From: Tillus elongatus
Lineage: Eukaryota > Arthropoda > Insecta > Coleoptera > Cleridae
Direction: 5' to 3'
Length of the DNA stretch: 64,000 nt
Assembly: GCA_964006375.1 (NCBI GenBank)
Contig: OZ023269.1
Location: 131,906,309 to 131,970,308 of the forward strand
Of this stretch, positions 1 through 9,780 are shown piece after piece. A program made the position numbers and the translations under genes. The stretch's first letter is position 1, and every line of letters starts with the position of its first letter. The notes under the pieces are model-generated. The model was not told the DNA's origin, ran no database searches, and was given only the letters and a program-made list of their open reading frames with translations.

Positions 1-590
1 AATTTTGAAAAAATTTCTGCAAATGACCGCGAACTAGGCTCCCTAGAACCCATATTCAGGGTCAGTTTCAATGTATCACACCGATAACTCAAAAAATAAT
101 GATTCGATTTTGATCAAATTTGGCACCTTTCTTTTGCAAGTGGATTGGATAAGTTCGTTAGTCAGGAGAATCGGCCCAGGTTTTCCCGGAAAATTTTGTG
201 TTTTCTTTAGAAAAAAATTTATATCTCCGGAAATAACAAAGTAAGGGCAACCAAGTTTGGCACAATGATTTCTGCCATAAAAGGTATTCTGTGTACCAAA
301 AGTCAAATATCTATCTTAAAAGACAAAAACGTTAGATGTAAATTATTTTTTAATTAATTAAATGTGATTCAACGAAGTCAAAACGTCAAAATTAATTGAG
401 TACGAATGTAAGTGAAGAATACTACAAGAAATGACTCACAAGCTCCTAGATATGTGTCTAAGTCGTTATTTTCCTTGATTTCGTTAAAATAAGGGCAAAA
501 AATCCATTGTAAATCAAAATGGTAGTGTGTAAATTGTAAAACGTTGAACAATTAACATTTATTATGAGATATACCTGCTAGTACATACAT

Positions 591-672
591 GTCGAACGTA
601 GCTCAGTGGGCTAGGTCCCTGTACATCGGATAATCGATTCATACATGACGAGTTCTAATCCTAGTTAGTGAC
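591..672 (+). other. tRNA-like segment inside A1
   Basis: Contains an A-box-like 'GTAGCTCAGTGGG' near 598 and a B-box-like 'GAGTTCTAATCCT' near 650, spaced as in a tRNA with a long variable arm. The acceptor stem pairs poorly, so it is not a functional tRNA. Equivalent segments lie at the same place in five other family A copies. Confidence 0.6.
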
Positions 673-1776
673 TTTACTTTTTATCAATTTTTTTAGTCTC
701 ATTTCACTTTACCGTTATCTAATCAGATTGTTATTCCGATGAATTTTTTAGCGAGTTTTTGTATAAAAAATAATTTGATAAAGAGGAGATGAAATTTTTA
801 AGACTTTGTTCAATTTGAATAGCACATCTGGTTGTTTGTTCTTGCCCTAACTTCCGTTCCAGATTTAATACTGTCGTAGACTTTTCCTGTGGCTTCACAA
901 GTGCTTGTTTTAGTGAATTTTCTTAAAAAAAAATCACTAACGAGGAGATCCCAACTTTTGAATTTGGAAACAATTTCTTCAAATGAGCGCGAACTAGGTC
1001 CCCTAGAACCAATATCCAGGGACAGTTTCAGAGTGTTCTGCAAACCCTTAAGTTTCAGCTTCAACCACCATTGCCCTTCATTTTAATAAAATATTTTCAG
1101 AAAATTCATGTCAAATAGACACTTTCTCTGATGCTTTGGAAGTAGTTTTAGTTAAGTTTAAAGAAAAAAATGGGGTTTTTCTCAAAACGTTAAACTCGCC
1201 ATTTGAAACGTCAAAATTGGTAACATTTAGGCAAAGAACCTGAAAGAAATAGGGATTAGGTAAAGAGTGTCCTGCAAACCCTTAAGTTTCAGCTTCAACC
1301 ATCATTGCCCTACATTTTACTAAAATATTTCCAGAAAATTAATTTCAAATTGACCCTTTCTCTGATGCAGTAGTTTTTGTTAAGTTTATGCTTTAACGGT
1401 CTATAATTTTTATCTAATTTTCGTAGAAAAAATTCGTTAATGAGGAGACAGCGACTTTTGAATTCTAAAAAGATTTCTATAAATGAGCGCAAACTAGGCC
1501 ACCTAGAATCCATATCCGGGTTTACTTTCTGTTTACATATATACAGGGGGACGCATTTCTGCGGTAAAGCTCAATATAATTGTTATTATGCAAGATACGA
1601 GAAAAAATTGTATACGTTACCTATAGGGTGTCTTGAGCTACATCTTATAAAATTATTTTGATCATCACAGTATTGCCCATAAGTCGTTGCTTATACCTAG
1701 AATTTTTTTGAACATTCCTTATTGCATTTTTGCACTGTTCATCGAAATGTGATGCATGTTTGTAAAAAAAAATCGA

Positions 1777-2077
1777 GACGCAGTAAGTGCGTTTTGGTAG
1801 CGAATTTTCATTCAACGCTTCCAAATTCAATAACGCAATTTGCTATTAACCTAAGGTTCGTCAGCTAGGAAACGAGTTTTCTCGGAAACGTTTTAACTTT
1901 ATTTTCGGACAGTTTTTGTACATTTTTAAACAAGGTATTTTGATAAAATATGGTACATTTTTCCTACTATATAGGCTATACCGGTGACCAAATTGATGCC
2001 TGCTTGCATTAAAGAGACATATTTGCTACTAAAAACATTTTTATGAAAATTCACTTCAATAACGCACTTGCTGCGTC
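1777..2077 (+). mobile_element. ~300-bp terminal-inverted-repeat element (MITE-like), copy M1
   Basis: Left end GACGCAGtAAGTGCG, continuing into 'ggtagcgaattttcat'; right end is its reverse complement, 'atgaaaattcac' then 'aacgcacttgctgcgtc'. The TIRs are about 35 bp with a few mismatches. Internal sequence recurs near 18943, 27909 and 56671. No coding capacity. In every family A copy the right TIR is also the family's outer end, so this may be the ancestral core of the larger repeat. No target duplication could be recognised. Confidence 0.75.
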
Positions 2078-2630
2078 CAGAGTTTTATCTTTTATATTCA
2101 TATCATCAGAGTTGACCTGGTATACATAAACGCTCAGTGAATATGTTTTGAATTTCTTTACTTTGTGGAATGTTCATATCTTCTTTTCAAGTATATCACA
2201 AGTTTATTTAGTGTACCTATTTAATTCGTATCACATTATTTGATACGTTATGGAATTTTAAACATCCTGAGAAGGTCATATCCCATGACCCACAATGCAT
2301 TCGTTGTTAAACGGCACTAAAACAAATGTAAATGTGGGAAACACTTAAAAATTGAATTCACCGGTTAAGTTAGGGAATTATGGAACCATTAAGGTAAACA
2401 ATATGGCCCATTCGGGTTTCACTTAATTCCGTACAACATGTGAGTACATTGACCAATTAATTATGCAAATTAGTGTAAAAGATACCATCAATATAAACAA
2501 TGTTCCCTGTGAAATCTTCCGTAAAAATGTAAACTCACTTTTATTTAGGATTCGGCAATGTTTAGTCTAATCTAATCATCGTGAAAACTACAAATAGTTT
2601 GATTTTAAGCCCACTTGGATAATTATTATC
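2078..2630. other. Unassigned AT-rich sequence
   Basis: No coding frame, repeat match within the window, or structured element was recognised. Confidence 0.5.
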
Positions 2631-3187
2631 ATCATCGTGGTCCAAAGGTTATGTCGCCTGGTCGATGCAACATTGACTGTCTGTCCCGAGGAGCTCTCTT
2701 CATCTCATTACAGCTTCCACACTTCAGGTTTTCTAGAAGTTTCCCGCTTGGTACACTTTTTTCATGGAGAAACATTGTTAAGAAATAACATAGGCTTTTA
2801 TGGTGTGCCTACCCCTTTATGGGAATGCCACGACTGGTAGTAGTAGTAGTAGTTAATAAAGTTTCAGGACGTTTTTTTAATCAATACAATTTACTTTCCT
2901 CCTCTCAGTTTATTTTAGCGAGCCTCTTTCTTCTCTCACTTCTTTTGGTATACTTTTATTCGCCTCTCCATCGGTAGACCTCCCCTTTGTCATCCTTTCC
3001 AATTTAATATTTAGAATGATTTTATTTATACCCTGTTTAGTCAAAGTCCAGGTTTCCGCCTCATACATTATAACACTATACACGTATGACTTGATGAACT
3101 TCATCCCTGGGTCTAACTTAAAACGTTTATTACTGAGAAGAGTACTTTAGTTATCAAATGCGTGCTTTGCCACCGCAATTCTACGTT
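2630..3187 (-). pseudogene. RTE-type non-LTR retrotransposon, C-terminal RT fragment
   Basis: The minus strand reads a decayed C terminus of an endonuclease/reverse-transcriptase polyprotein: an 'IKSYVYSVIMYEAETWTL' block near 3040-3100 (family pattern KSYVWSV.LYG.ETWT) and, near 2640-2690, the terminal 'RPGDITFGP' that also ends the fragments at 44.1 and 58.3 kb. Stops and frame changes interrupt it, and a (TAG)n tract lies at 2838-2856. It abuts a transposase fragment at about 3187, so two dead elements are fused. Assignment to RTE rests on recognition of the C-terminal motifs only. Confidence 0.65.
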
Positions 3188-3370
3188 TAATATAATCTGA
3201 TTTAAGGTGACCCCAAATAAGAACGTCTAGTGGGTTAAAATCGGGGCTACGTGCTGGTCGAGGAATTGGACTGACACGGCCTAACCACTTTGGGAATACC
3301 TTTCATTTAAGTAATTTCGCAATTGAGAGAAGTGTGCCAGCGCACCGCACCGTCTTGTATAAAATAGATA
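3188..3370 (-). pseudogene. mariner/IS630-like transposase C-terminal fragment
   Basis: The minus strand encodes 'FIQDGA' (second catalytic Asp context; the family usually has QQDGA) near 3350, then after a stop and frameshift 'FPKWLGR' and 'RSPDFNPLDVLIWGHLK' near 3190-3250. The latter is the RSPDL.PLD..LWG motif holding the third catalytic Asp of many insect Tc1/mariner-superfamily transposases. Only this catalytic-core end remains. It is bounded by the RTE fragment below 3187 and a Jockey/CR1-like 3' end from about 3386. Confidence 0.75.
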
Positions 3371-3385
3371 TTCCGTCATAATTTT

Positions 3386-3757
3386 TTTTATATTTCAACA
3401 ACACACCACGAGGGCATACAGCCTAAATACTATCGTACCGTGGGTGTCGACAAGGAGGAAAGAGGCAACTTGTTAATTCTGGACTTGAAGTTTGGAGGTT
3501 CGGAGGAGAAGGAATAACATGTGCCGGCAAGGAGTTCCATAACTTGGAAGTCCTCGGGATAAAAGAGCGGGCATAATAAGATGTTCTATGTCTGGTGACC
3601 TGGACAGTAAAAGGGTGCATTCGCTCTGTTCCCCTGGTAGATCTGTTGGTGGCAGCAGGTGGAGGAACTACGGAAGAAAGTTCCTCTGAGCAGTGCTCGC
3701 GCAAATATCTATAAAAGAGAAAGAGGTCACCAACGGCACGTCGGTGGGCAAGGGATG
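3386..3757 (-). pseudogene. Jockey/CR1-like non-LTR retrotransposon, 3' end (copy J1)
   Basis: The minus strand encodes the last ~110 residues of an RT polyprotein: 'LAHRRAVGDL.LFYRYL', 'RTSKLWNSLPAHV', then a 3' UTR ending in 'ccctcgtggtgtgttgttgaaatataaaaa'-type sequence at about 3386-3420. The RTSKLWNSLP box is typical of the extreme C terminus of Jockey/CR1/L2-group elements. The same 3' end occurs at 5.66 kb (-) and 61.05 kb (+), defining one family. 5'-truncated at about 3757. No clear target duplication. Confidence 0.75.
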
Positions 3758-3769
3758 GCATGTAAAGGT

Positions 3770-3917
3770 AAAACCCAAGGATATCACTGGGGCCATTTTT
3801 CAGACAATTTAGGTGGGAATTTATATTCAGATTTGGTGGTAGTTCACATGGAACTAAGATATGATTTCAGATTATGCACACCAAACATTAATCTTGAATG
3901 CATGTTGGAAATGACGT
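3770..3917 (+). repeat. Repeat module shared with 46120-46240
   Basis: About 110 bp (roughly 3805-3917) match 46125-46240 at clearly high identity, including 'aagatatgattt', 'caccaaacatta' and 'ttggaaatgacgtt'. Here the match stops at 3917, where R1-type coding begins; at 46240 it stops at the same base, where Penelope-type coding begins. Confidence 0.65.
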
Positions 3918-4159
3918 TCTACTGCTACTTGTTAGAACAGTAACCGTCAAGGTGGGGAATGTAGAAATTCAGTCGCAGACAATCCTGAACTACCTCGGCA
4001 TACAAGTAGGACATAGCATGAACATGGGTGTGCACATAGAACGAGTAGAGGCAAAAGCAGACATGATGGTTGCAAAGCTAGGGCGTCTGATGCCAAATAT
4101 CGGTGGACCAAAACCAGGGAGAAGGAGAGTGCTAAGTAGTGTGCTAAACTCACTCATGC

Positions 4160-4214
4160 ATGCACAATGGGCCAAGGGCGGCAAAGCCGCGGACGAGCCC
4201 TGAGATATAAAAAA
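4160..4214 (+). mobile_element. Tail-only insertion of the RNase H retrotransposon family (55 bp)
   Basis: Holds only the family's 3' terminus: 'atgcacaatgggccaa', the GC-rich hairpin 'gggcggcaaagccgcgg', 'acgagccctgag' and a short A-rich tail. Flanked by an imperfect 12-bp duplication (ACTCACTCATGC at 4148-4159, ACTCAATCATAC at 4215-4226). It splits R1 thumb coding. Confidence 0.8.
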
Positions 4215-4621
4215 ACTCAATCATACTGGATGGCGCACCAACATGGAAGGACGTGTTGTCAAAGATAAGTTGTAGAAAAAATGTTGAGGGGCACAAGAGT
4301 TAGGTATCCATCAGAATAGCAAGTGCATATAGAACAGTGGCAACGAAAGCACTACAGGTGATTGCAGGAACGATCCCTATACACTTATTAACAAGAGAGG
4401 TCACTTGTGAAAGACACGAAAATAAAAGAGAAGGAAAAAAGAAGGCAAGAATTGAAACAATGCTGGAATGGCAGCGAGAATTGGAAGAGGAAATGTCAAC
4501 AACCCAGTAGATAAAGAGGCTCATTCCACACATACAGTCATGGATATCGAGAAAGCATGGGGAGGTGGGTTATTATTTTACCCAATTTCTGTAAAGTCAT
4601 GGGCGTTTCAGGTCTTACCTT

Positions 4622-4680
4622 TTTTTCTGTCCCTCAGGGCTCGTCCGCGATCTCGCCGCCCCGATAGCATTGCAATTTAA
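4622..4680 (-). mobile_element. Tail-only insertion of the RNase H retrotransposon family (59 bp)
   Basis: On minus it reads 'gcaatgctatcggggcggcg' followed by 'cgcggacgagccctgagg' and an A-rich tail. Flanked by a perfect 10-bp duplication GTCTTACCTT (4612-4621 and 4681-4690). Inserted in the R1-like element just before its CCHC-like finger. Confidence 0.85.
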
Positions 4681-5118
4681 GTCTTACCTTAGTAAAATGA
4701 AAATACTTGACAAAGAGGACTGCACGTATTGTGGTAATAGAGATACGCCAGAACACAGGGTCTTTGAGCGCGCAATGTGGTCGTGTATAAGAGAACAAAT
4801 GTATAAAGAGATTGGCAGATATTTAACACCAGATAATGTGGTGGAGCATATGCTGGGAAGTGAAAGGGTGTGAAATACTGTGGAGAGACGGATCGTAGAA
4901 ATAATGAAGTCAAAGGAGGATGAAGACATGATGTAGAAGTTTTGAGAACAACAAGGACATGTTGAAGCAATCCCAGCGAGTGGTTTCCGCCACGTCTCTA
5001 GGTGTTAAGGGGGTATTTAGTGGGTAGTGCCGATCTGGAGGGAAGGGGAGTCACCACAGTGCCGGTTGGTGCCAAAACGCGGAAGCGCCAGCCAGACCGG
5101 TGGCTGGCGCGTAAAAAA

Positions 5119-5655
5119 CAGTCACCTCCGCTATGAGAAGAAAAAAACTGCTACTTGTCGTTTGTTTCTGAAGCTGAATAGACCTTGGCAAGTATAGGTA
5201 ACTTCCTCTGTAAATAGCATTTTATTTTCAAACAGTGGTTCTGCACTCTGTTTGTTTCTGAAGGAATGGCAAAATTGTAGTAGCTGGAAGAATAGCTGGT
5301 AATAAATTCCGTACTGGTGTGAAGTGATGTGGACAAATAATTTAGTCATGAAATATGCTCAGAACCGATCATTTATTCACATTGACGCTGCACTTATTCT
5401 TCTTCAACTAATTTCTGGATTATATACTAAATGAACTGAAATCTCTTCTTCTTGTTCGGAAGTGGTATTTTTTTGACGGCCTAAAATATTTCGTTTCGGA
5501 AGAAACGAACCAGTTAATCACCTAATCTCTCATATATATTTTTTACTAATTTGTAAAACTCATGTATGTATAACCAATCTTTAAGCCAATACGTCGAATA
5601 TATTTACAGATATTATCACTTTAACAGACTATACCATAATTATAGGATTGTTTTT
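5119..5655. other. Unassigned AT-rich sequence
   Basis: Nothing recognised beyond a short repeated 'tttgtttctgaag' (about 5161 and 5250). Confidence 0.5.
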
Positions 5656-5659
5656 AATT

Positions 5660-6645
5660 TTTTTATTTATTATAACAACACACCACGAGGGCTTACAGCC
5701 TAAATACTATCGTATTGTGGGTGTCGACAAGGAGGAAAGAGGCAACTTGTTAATTCTGAACTTGAAGGTTTGGAGGTTCGGAGGAGAAGGAAAAAACATG
5801 CGCCGGCAAGGAGTTCCACAACTTGGAAGTCCTCTGGACAAAAGAGCGGGCATAACAAGATGTTCTAGGTCTGATGACCTGGACAGTAAAAGGGTGCATG
5901 AAGCATGGAGCAAGTTCTGGGGCGCATTTTTTGAGAATAATTGCTGGGATCTTGTCAAGGCCAGAGGCTTTCCTGGTATTAAGAGAAGAGAGCATCTTTC
6001 GTACCTTTTTAGTTTTGAAAATGATATCCGTCATTTTATGCGCGACATTGGGGACTGTTGGTGGTTGAACATTTGGAGGTGGGTTGAGAGTAGAATTGGC
6101 GGCGAACAACGAGACAAAAAGTTCAGCCTTGCCCAGGGCGGTAGAAACAATGTCATCCCCTGAGACAAGAGGTGGGAACGTGCTCTTGCGGAAATTATTC
6201 TCAATAGATTTAGCAAGAGTCCAGAAGGGTTAGCTGCTCTTGGAGCTTAAGAAGACTTTGTTTTTGATATGGTTATTAAACGAGTTTTTTGCCTCAGAAA
6301 GAATGCGGACATAGCGGTTTCTTGCGTCGTTAAATGCTTGAAGGTTTTCTTGACTGGGATTGTGTAGAAACGTTTTGTGTGCTTTGAACTTTTCAAGTCT
6401 GGCCTTGTCACAAGATTTAGAGAACCAGGGCTTTTGAGTGGCTGAATAGTTTTTTTGTGTACGTGGAATAAATAATTCCATGCCAGCTTGGATAATTTCG
6501 GTGACGTTTTGTGAGATATCAGAGGGGTCAGGATGAGAGAAGGTGATTAGTGGCTGTTTTGGCACTGATTTGGGTTTCGGTGAGGAGGAGGAGTTGGGGC
6601 CTATTAGCCTGGAGGAAATGGTGGACGGAGTTCAGGTTAGAATTT
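5660..6645 (-). pseudogene. Jockey/CR1-like non-LTR retrotransposon, internally deleted copy (J2)
   Basis: On minus, 5' to 3': an endonuclease-domain start ('GLNSNLNSVHHFL', 'RPQLLLLTET', about 6580-6645); a jump into the EN-RT linker (about 6240-6560: 'KPWFSKSCDKAR', 'ARNRYVRILSEAK'); the RT fingers start ('TRKASGLDKIP', about 5970-6010); then a jump at about 5910 straight to the C terminus ('RTSKLWNSLPAHVF') and the same 3' UTR as copy J1. Most of the endonuclease and the whole palm, including the catalytic box, are missing. Two large internal deletions plus frameshifts make it non-functional. Confidence 0.8.
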
Positions 6646-6660
6646 AGGCCATATATTCGA

Positions 6661-7091
6661 GAAGGATATGTTAAATCTTGATGCTGGCGCGCCCTGTACA
6701 CCCCTCTCCCGCAGAGCCGAATGGAGGGGTATTTTACCTCCGGAATCTTTTGTACAAGGAGGAGCCATCATAATTTTTGCTTATAAGAGAAACCGCCTCA
6801 TACACCAGAACCGGAAACGTCCGTTGGGACTTCACCGGCCCCTTGATGCAGGGGGTGGTACCTCCTCAGGCGTGAAAAACCTTAACTGTCACGTAAAGAA
6901 AAATTCTACTACCACCTGCAGAAGGAGCGAGACCTTAGTAGACCATCAGCACTGGGCGTTATTCCCATTGCCGCAGTCACGCCAGGGGTGGCACGTGGAG
7001 CCAGCCTCTAGGAGTCCAGTAGCTAAGTCACGCGCCGACCAATCAAGAGAACGACCAGCGCACGACCAGGCTAAGGAATCACACCCCCCTG
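6661..7091. other. GC-rich block of uncertain origin
   Basis: Markedly GC-richer than its surroundings, between the 5' end of retrotransposon copy J2 (-) and a truncated TIR element. Its position suggests 5' UTR/ORF1 sequence of that retrotransposon, but I recognise no domain. The 145-codon plus-strand frame (6668-7105) shows no known motif and runs into the neighbouring repeat, so I do not call it a gene. Confidence 0.4.
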
Positions 7092-7208
7092 TTTCTACTA
7101 TATAGGTTATACCGGTGACCAAATTGATGCCTGCTTGCATTAAAGAGACATATTTGCTATTAAAAACATTTTCATGAAAATTCACTTCCCTAACGCACTT
7201 GCTGCGTC
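7092..7208 (+). mobile_element. TIR element fragment (right half)
   Basis: Matches the right half of M1: 'ttctactatatagg', 'gcctgcttgcattaaagag', and terminal 'aacgcacttgctgcgtc'. The left half is missing where the GC-rich block begins. Confidence 0.75.
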
Positions 7209-7712
7209 CAGAGTTTTGAAAATATCTGAATAAGTCCGTTATCCGTTGTGACGTTAACGAATTGAAGAATGAATAACAGAATATTGCATCAAATTGAAAC
7301 TGAATTGATATTTACTGACGCAATAAATGAACAGTGGAAAGTATGAAACAAATGCGGAAAGGCATCTGTTATGTAAAAAGACTATCTATGTAGTTCCTCA
7401 AGTGTTGAAAAATCACGTAGATGGTTAACTCATTCGTCTGTAAATTGCGTTACTATACTAAAATTCCAGATTAGATTCATTTGAAATGCTTGAGTGACTA
7501 ACCGCGTGTAACACACTATGACTTACGCTATAATAAATATAACTGTTGTGTTAGTTATCAACGAAAACGTGAAAACAGTTTTGTTACAATTAGCTCTACA
7601 TTTTTTTTCACATAATGCACTGTTTAACTTTGAATGAGTAAAATATCTTGTTGGTCTCTTGTCCATGACACAATACAAAGTCTCAAAGCCAACTTACGAA
7701 AGGTGCAAAGAA
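7209..7712. other. Unassigned AT-rich sequence
   Basis: No coding frame, repeat or structure recognised. Confidence 0.5.
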
Positions 7713-8030
7713 GCCGCCTCTGTAGTCTAATGATAAGAACGTGTGCCTCCGAACCCAAGAGTCCTGGGTTCGATTTTCAGTAGCGCATAACTCAACTTTT
7801 TCAGTACATACTGTAAAATTAGTATCAACCGAGATTGTGGCATTGTGTTTGAGCAAGTTGAATATCTGCACGTTATGCCGTTCGAGGCGTAAAGCCGTCG
7901 GTCCTGTATGCTATGAGATGTTGGGCAAGTTAAATATCAGTACCGTCTGTTCCCCGGCGTCAGTGATTGTCCATAGTCGCAGGAATAGACAACCGTTAAA
8001 GAAACAAAATACAAAGGTATTTCTATGTCA
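7713..8030 (+). mobile_element. tRNA-derived SINE, copy S1
   Basis: The 5' head (7713-7788) is tRNA-like: A box 'TAGTCTAATGATAAGA', B box 'GGGTTCGATTTTC', suitable spacing. The body includes 'gcacgttatgccgttcgagg' and 'agatgttgggcaagttaaat', and the tail 'cagtgattgtccatagtcgc' leads to an A-rich end. The body recurs at 8226-8405 (-), 11545-11755 (+), 34688-34975 (-) and, in part, 27700-27742 (-). The 3' portion may come from a LINE tail, which I cannot test here. Confidence 0.75.
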
Positions 8031-8089
8031 CACTGTATGATTTTTCTTTAAGGCAAGAGAGTACCTACCAATATAATAAAGTTATATTT

Positions 8090-8212
8090 TTATAATTTTA
8101 GTTAATTTGCTTCAAAAAAATTTACTAATGAGGAGATCCCAACTATTGAATTTTGAAAAAATTTCTTCAAATGAGCACGAACTAGGCCCCCTAGAACACA
8201 TATCCGGGGTCA
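8090..8212 (+). repeat. Isolated family A/B arm (L module)
   Basis: Reads 'ttactaatgaggagatccc', 'aatttcttcaaatgagc', 'aactaggccccctagaac' and 'atatccggggtcagttt', the standard arm, but with no (TA)n or R block after it. It lies between two oppositely oriented SINEs. Confidence 0.8.
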
Positions 8213-8225
8213 GTTTCCTGGTAGT

Positions 8226-8405
8226 TTTTTTTAAACGTTTGTCTATTCCTGCGACTATGGACAATCACTGACGCCGGGGAACAGACGGTAGGGATATTTA
8301 ACTTGCAGAACATCTCATGACATACAGGACCGACGGCTTTACGCCTCGAACGGCATAACGTGCAGATATTCAAGTTGCTAAGGCTGAAAGTAGTTCGAGC
8401 AATCA
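8226..8405 (-). mobile_element. tRNA-derived SINE, body and tail only (copy S2)
   Basis: Near-identical on minus to the body and tail of S1 ('atctgcacgttatgccgttc', 'cagtgattgtccatagtcgc'), without the tRNA head. With S1 it forms an inverted pair separated by about 190 bp that holds a family A/B arm. Confidence 0.75.
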
Positions 8406-8410
8406 ATTGA

Positions 8411-9495
8411 AATATTTCTAAATAAGGTTAACTGATTAATAAGTTAGTTAGTGGCAATTAAAATTAAATCACAGGATCAGATAACTTACATAAATGCCTG
8501 TATATTAAATATGAAAACACAAAATGCAATTTATTATTGTGACATAACGCAATTTTAAATAATGTACACATTTTATGTGAAGAAATTTTATAATTGCCTC
8601 ATTACCTTACCTTGAATACATATATAAATAATTGCTAAATAATAAGTTGAATCACCCTTTATATTGTCAAAAGAATTATTAATATCTATGCAATACAAAT
8701 AAGCCAAACAATTAACCTACCTGTAACAATAGAACGGATGGATTATTAAGCAAAAATGTACGAAAAGATTCCTTATTATTTTATATGACATTGATTTATT
8801 ACTTGTATACGAGGTATATCAGTAAAGAAGACACAATAAAAGATTGTAGCGATATATAGGTGTTGGTAAAATAATATTATACAGATATGAAATGTTTTGT
8901 AGGAGAATTAAACTTGGTATGGTGCAAATGCAACTTCTTGTCTTTTCCAGCAAGTAGTACCCGAGTCCATAAATACAAATGTTACGCTCGAATTTTTATG
9001 CCAGCTTACATTCTGATACACTTTGCAAATGCTTTACAACTGTTTGCAAATTTTTTAATGGCTACTGTTTTCTTGATTGGAAATGGGCGAACAATATATC
9101 GTCAAACAGAATTATGAAAATTCGCTATGTGGTAAACACCGCTCTGATTCAATTTTGGGAATTTTTTAAAGAGGAGTATTACTACCTGACAAAGGGATTT
9201 AACTACTAGCTATTACAATACAAAGAACCATTGATTCTGAAATAAAATACCATAGAAGGAAAACATTTAAATTCTTTAAAACATAAATAAGCCAGTCAAA
9301 TATATTTCCTTACAATATAATTTCCAAACAAAGAAAGATTTCTGAATTTTTTATGTTGAAAAAGGTAATACTATGTAGCTTTTCGGAATATTATACTTGA
9401 TTTATTTAAATATTGCATTTATTGTAATTGTTAAACGGATAAAAGTGGTCCTTTAAGGAAATTGTGAAGAGTTTGGAGTTTAGACAACTATTTTG
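8411..9495. other. Unassigned AT-rich sequence
   Basis: Very AT-rich. Two short overlapping frames near 8887-9209 have no recognisable motif. Nothing supported. Confidence 0.5.
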
Positions 9496-9499
9496 ATTT

Positions 9500-9780
9500 T
9501 CAGCGAATCAAAAATTCAGTAAGAGGAGATGACGACTTTAAGAGTTTAGAAAATAAGTACACTTGGAATCTAGAAGTCATATCTGTAAGCTGGCAACACC
9601 GCATCTTCCTTAATATACAGTCGGTGGTGTTCTCCGAGGTTGCTTGTCCTGATAGTGGGAGGTGACAAGAGCAGCTTAGGCAGTGCGAGATGGGCCAGGG
9701 AGAGGACACATTCCAATAGGCGTTGGTCTTGGTCTGCGGCACATGTACTTAATATACTTAAGAATCAGCATTCCTTTACG
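9500..9780. repeat. Degenerate module start plus unassigned GC-richer block
   Basis: 'cagcgaatcaaaaattcagt' then 'aagaggagatgacgacttt' (9501-9540) resembles the arm start of families A/B. The following 9590-9740 is GC-richer and unrecognised. Confidence 0.35.

Larger units (their letters stand above)
1..2077 (+). repeat. Family A modular non-coding repeat, copy A1
   Basis: The most complete + strand copy, cut at the window edge. Order: arm L1 (1-74), a collapsed SSR (only 'gta' where other copies have long (TA)n), R block from about 76 ('cacaccgataactc'), tRNA-like segment 591-672, arm L2 (about 908-1030), a second block from 1140, arm variant L3 (about 1425-1520), then the terminal TIR element 1777-2077. 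The same order recurs at 14.2, 30.7 and 55.7 kb (+) and at 19, 28, 40, 43 and 54 kb (-), which is how the family was defined. No reading frame is shared between copies; short ORFs inside are not conserved. Inference: a non-autonomous DNA-type element. Confidence 0.8.
3918..5118 (+). pseudogene. R1-clade non-LTR retrotransposon, RT thumb to 3' end
   Basis: Recognisable thumb region: 'LNYLGI', 'RLMPNIGGPKPGRRRVLSSV', then 'DGAPTW', 'ASAYRTV', 'ALQVIAG' (about 3930-4380), all R1/TRAS-type signatures. The C-terminal finger at about 4718-4770 reads C-x2-C-x7-H-x4-Arg: the final Cys of the usual CCHC is replaced. The 3' UTR runs to about 5118 and is GC-richer. The frame is interrupted at 4160-4214 and 4622-4680 by two tail-only insertions; removing each restores R1-like coding across the junction. 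Other stops also occur. 5'-truncated. Confidence 0.8.

Noticed and set aside
591..672. Functional tRNA gene
   Set aside because: A and B boxes are present but the acceptor stem does not pair and the anticodon arm is not convincing. The segment is always embedded in the same repeat.
6668..7105. 145-codon frame in the GC-rich block
   Set aside because: No recognised motif, ends inside a neighbouring TIR element, and lies where 5' sequence of a minus-strand retrotransposon is expected.
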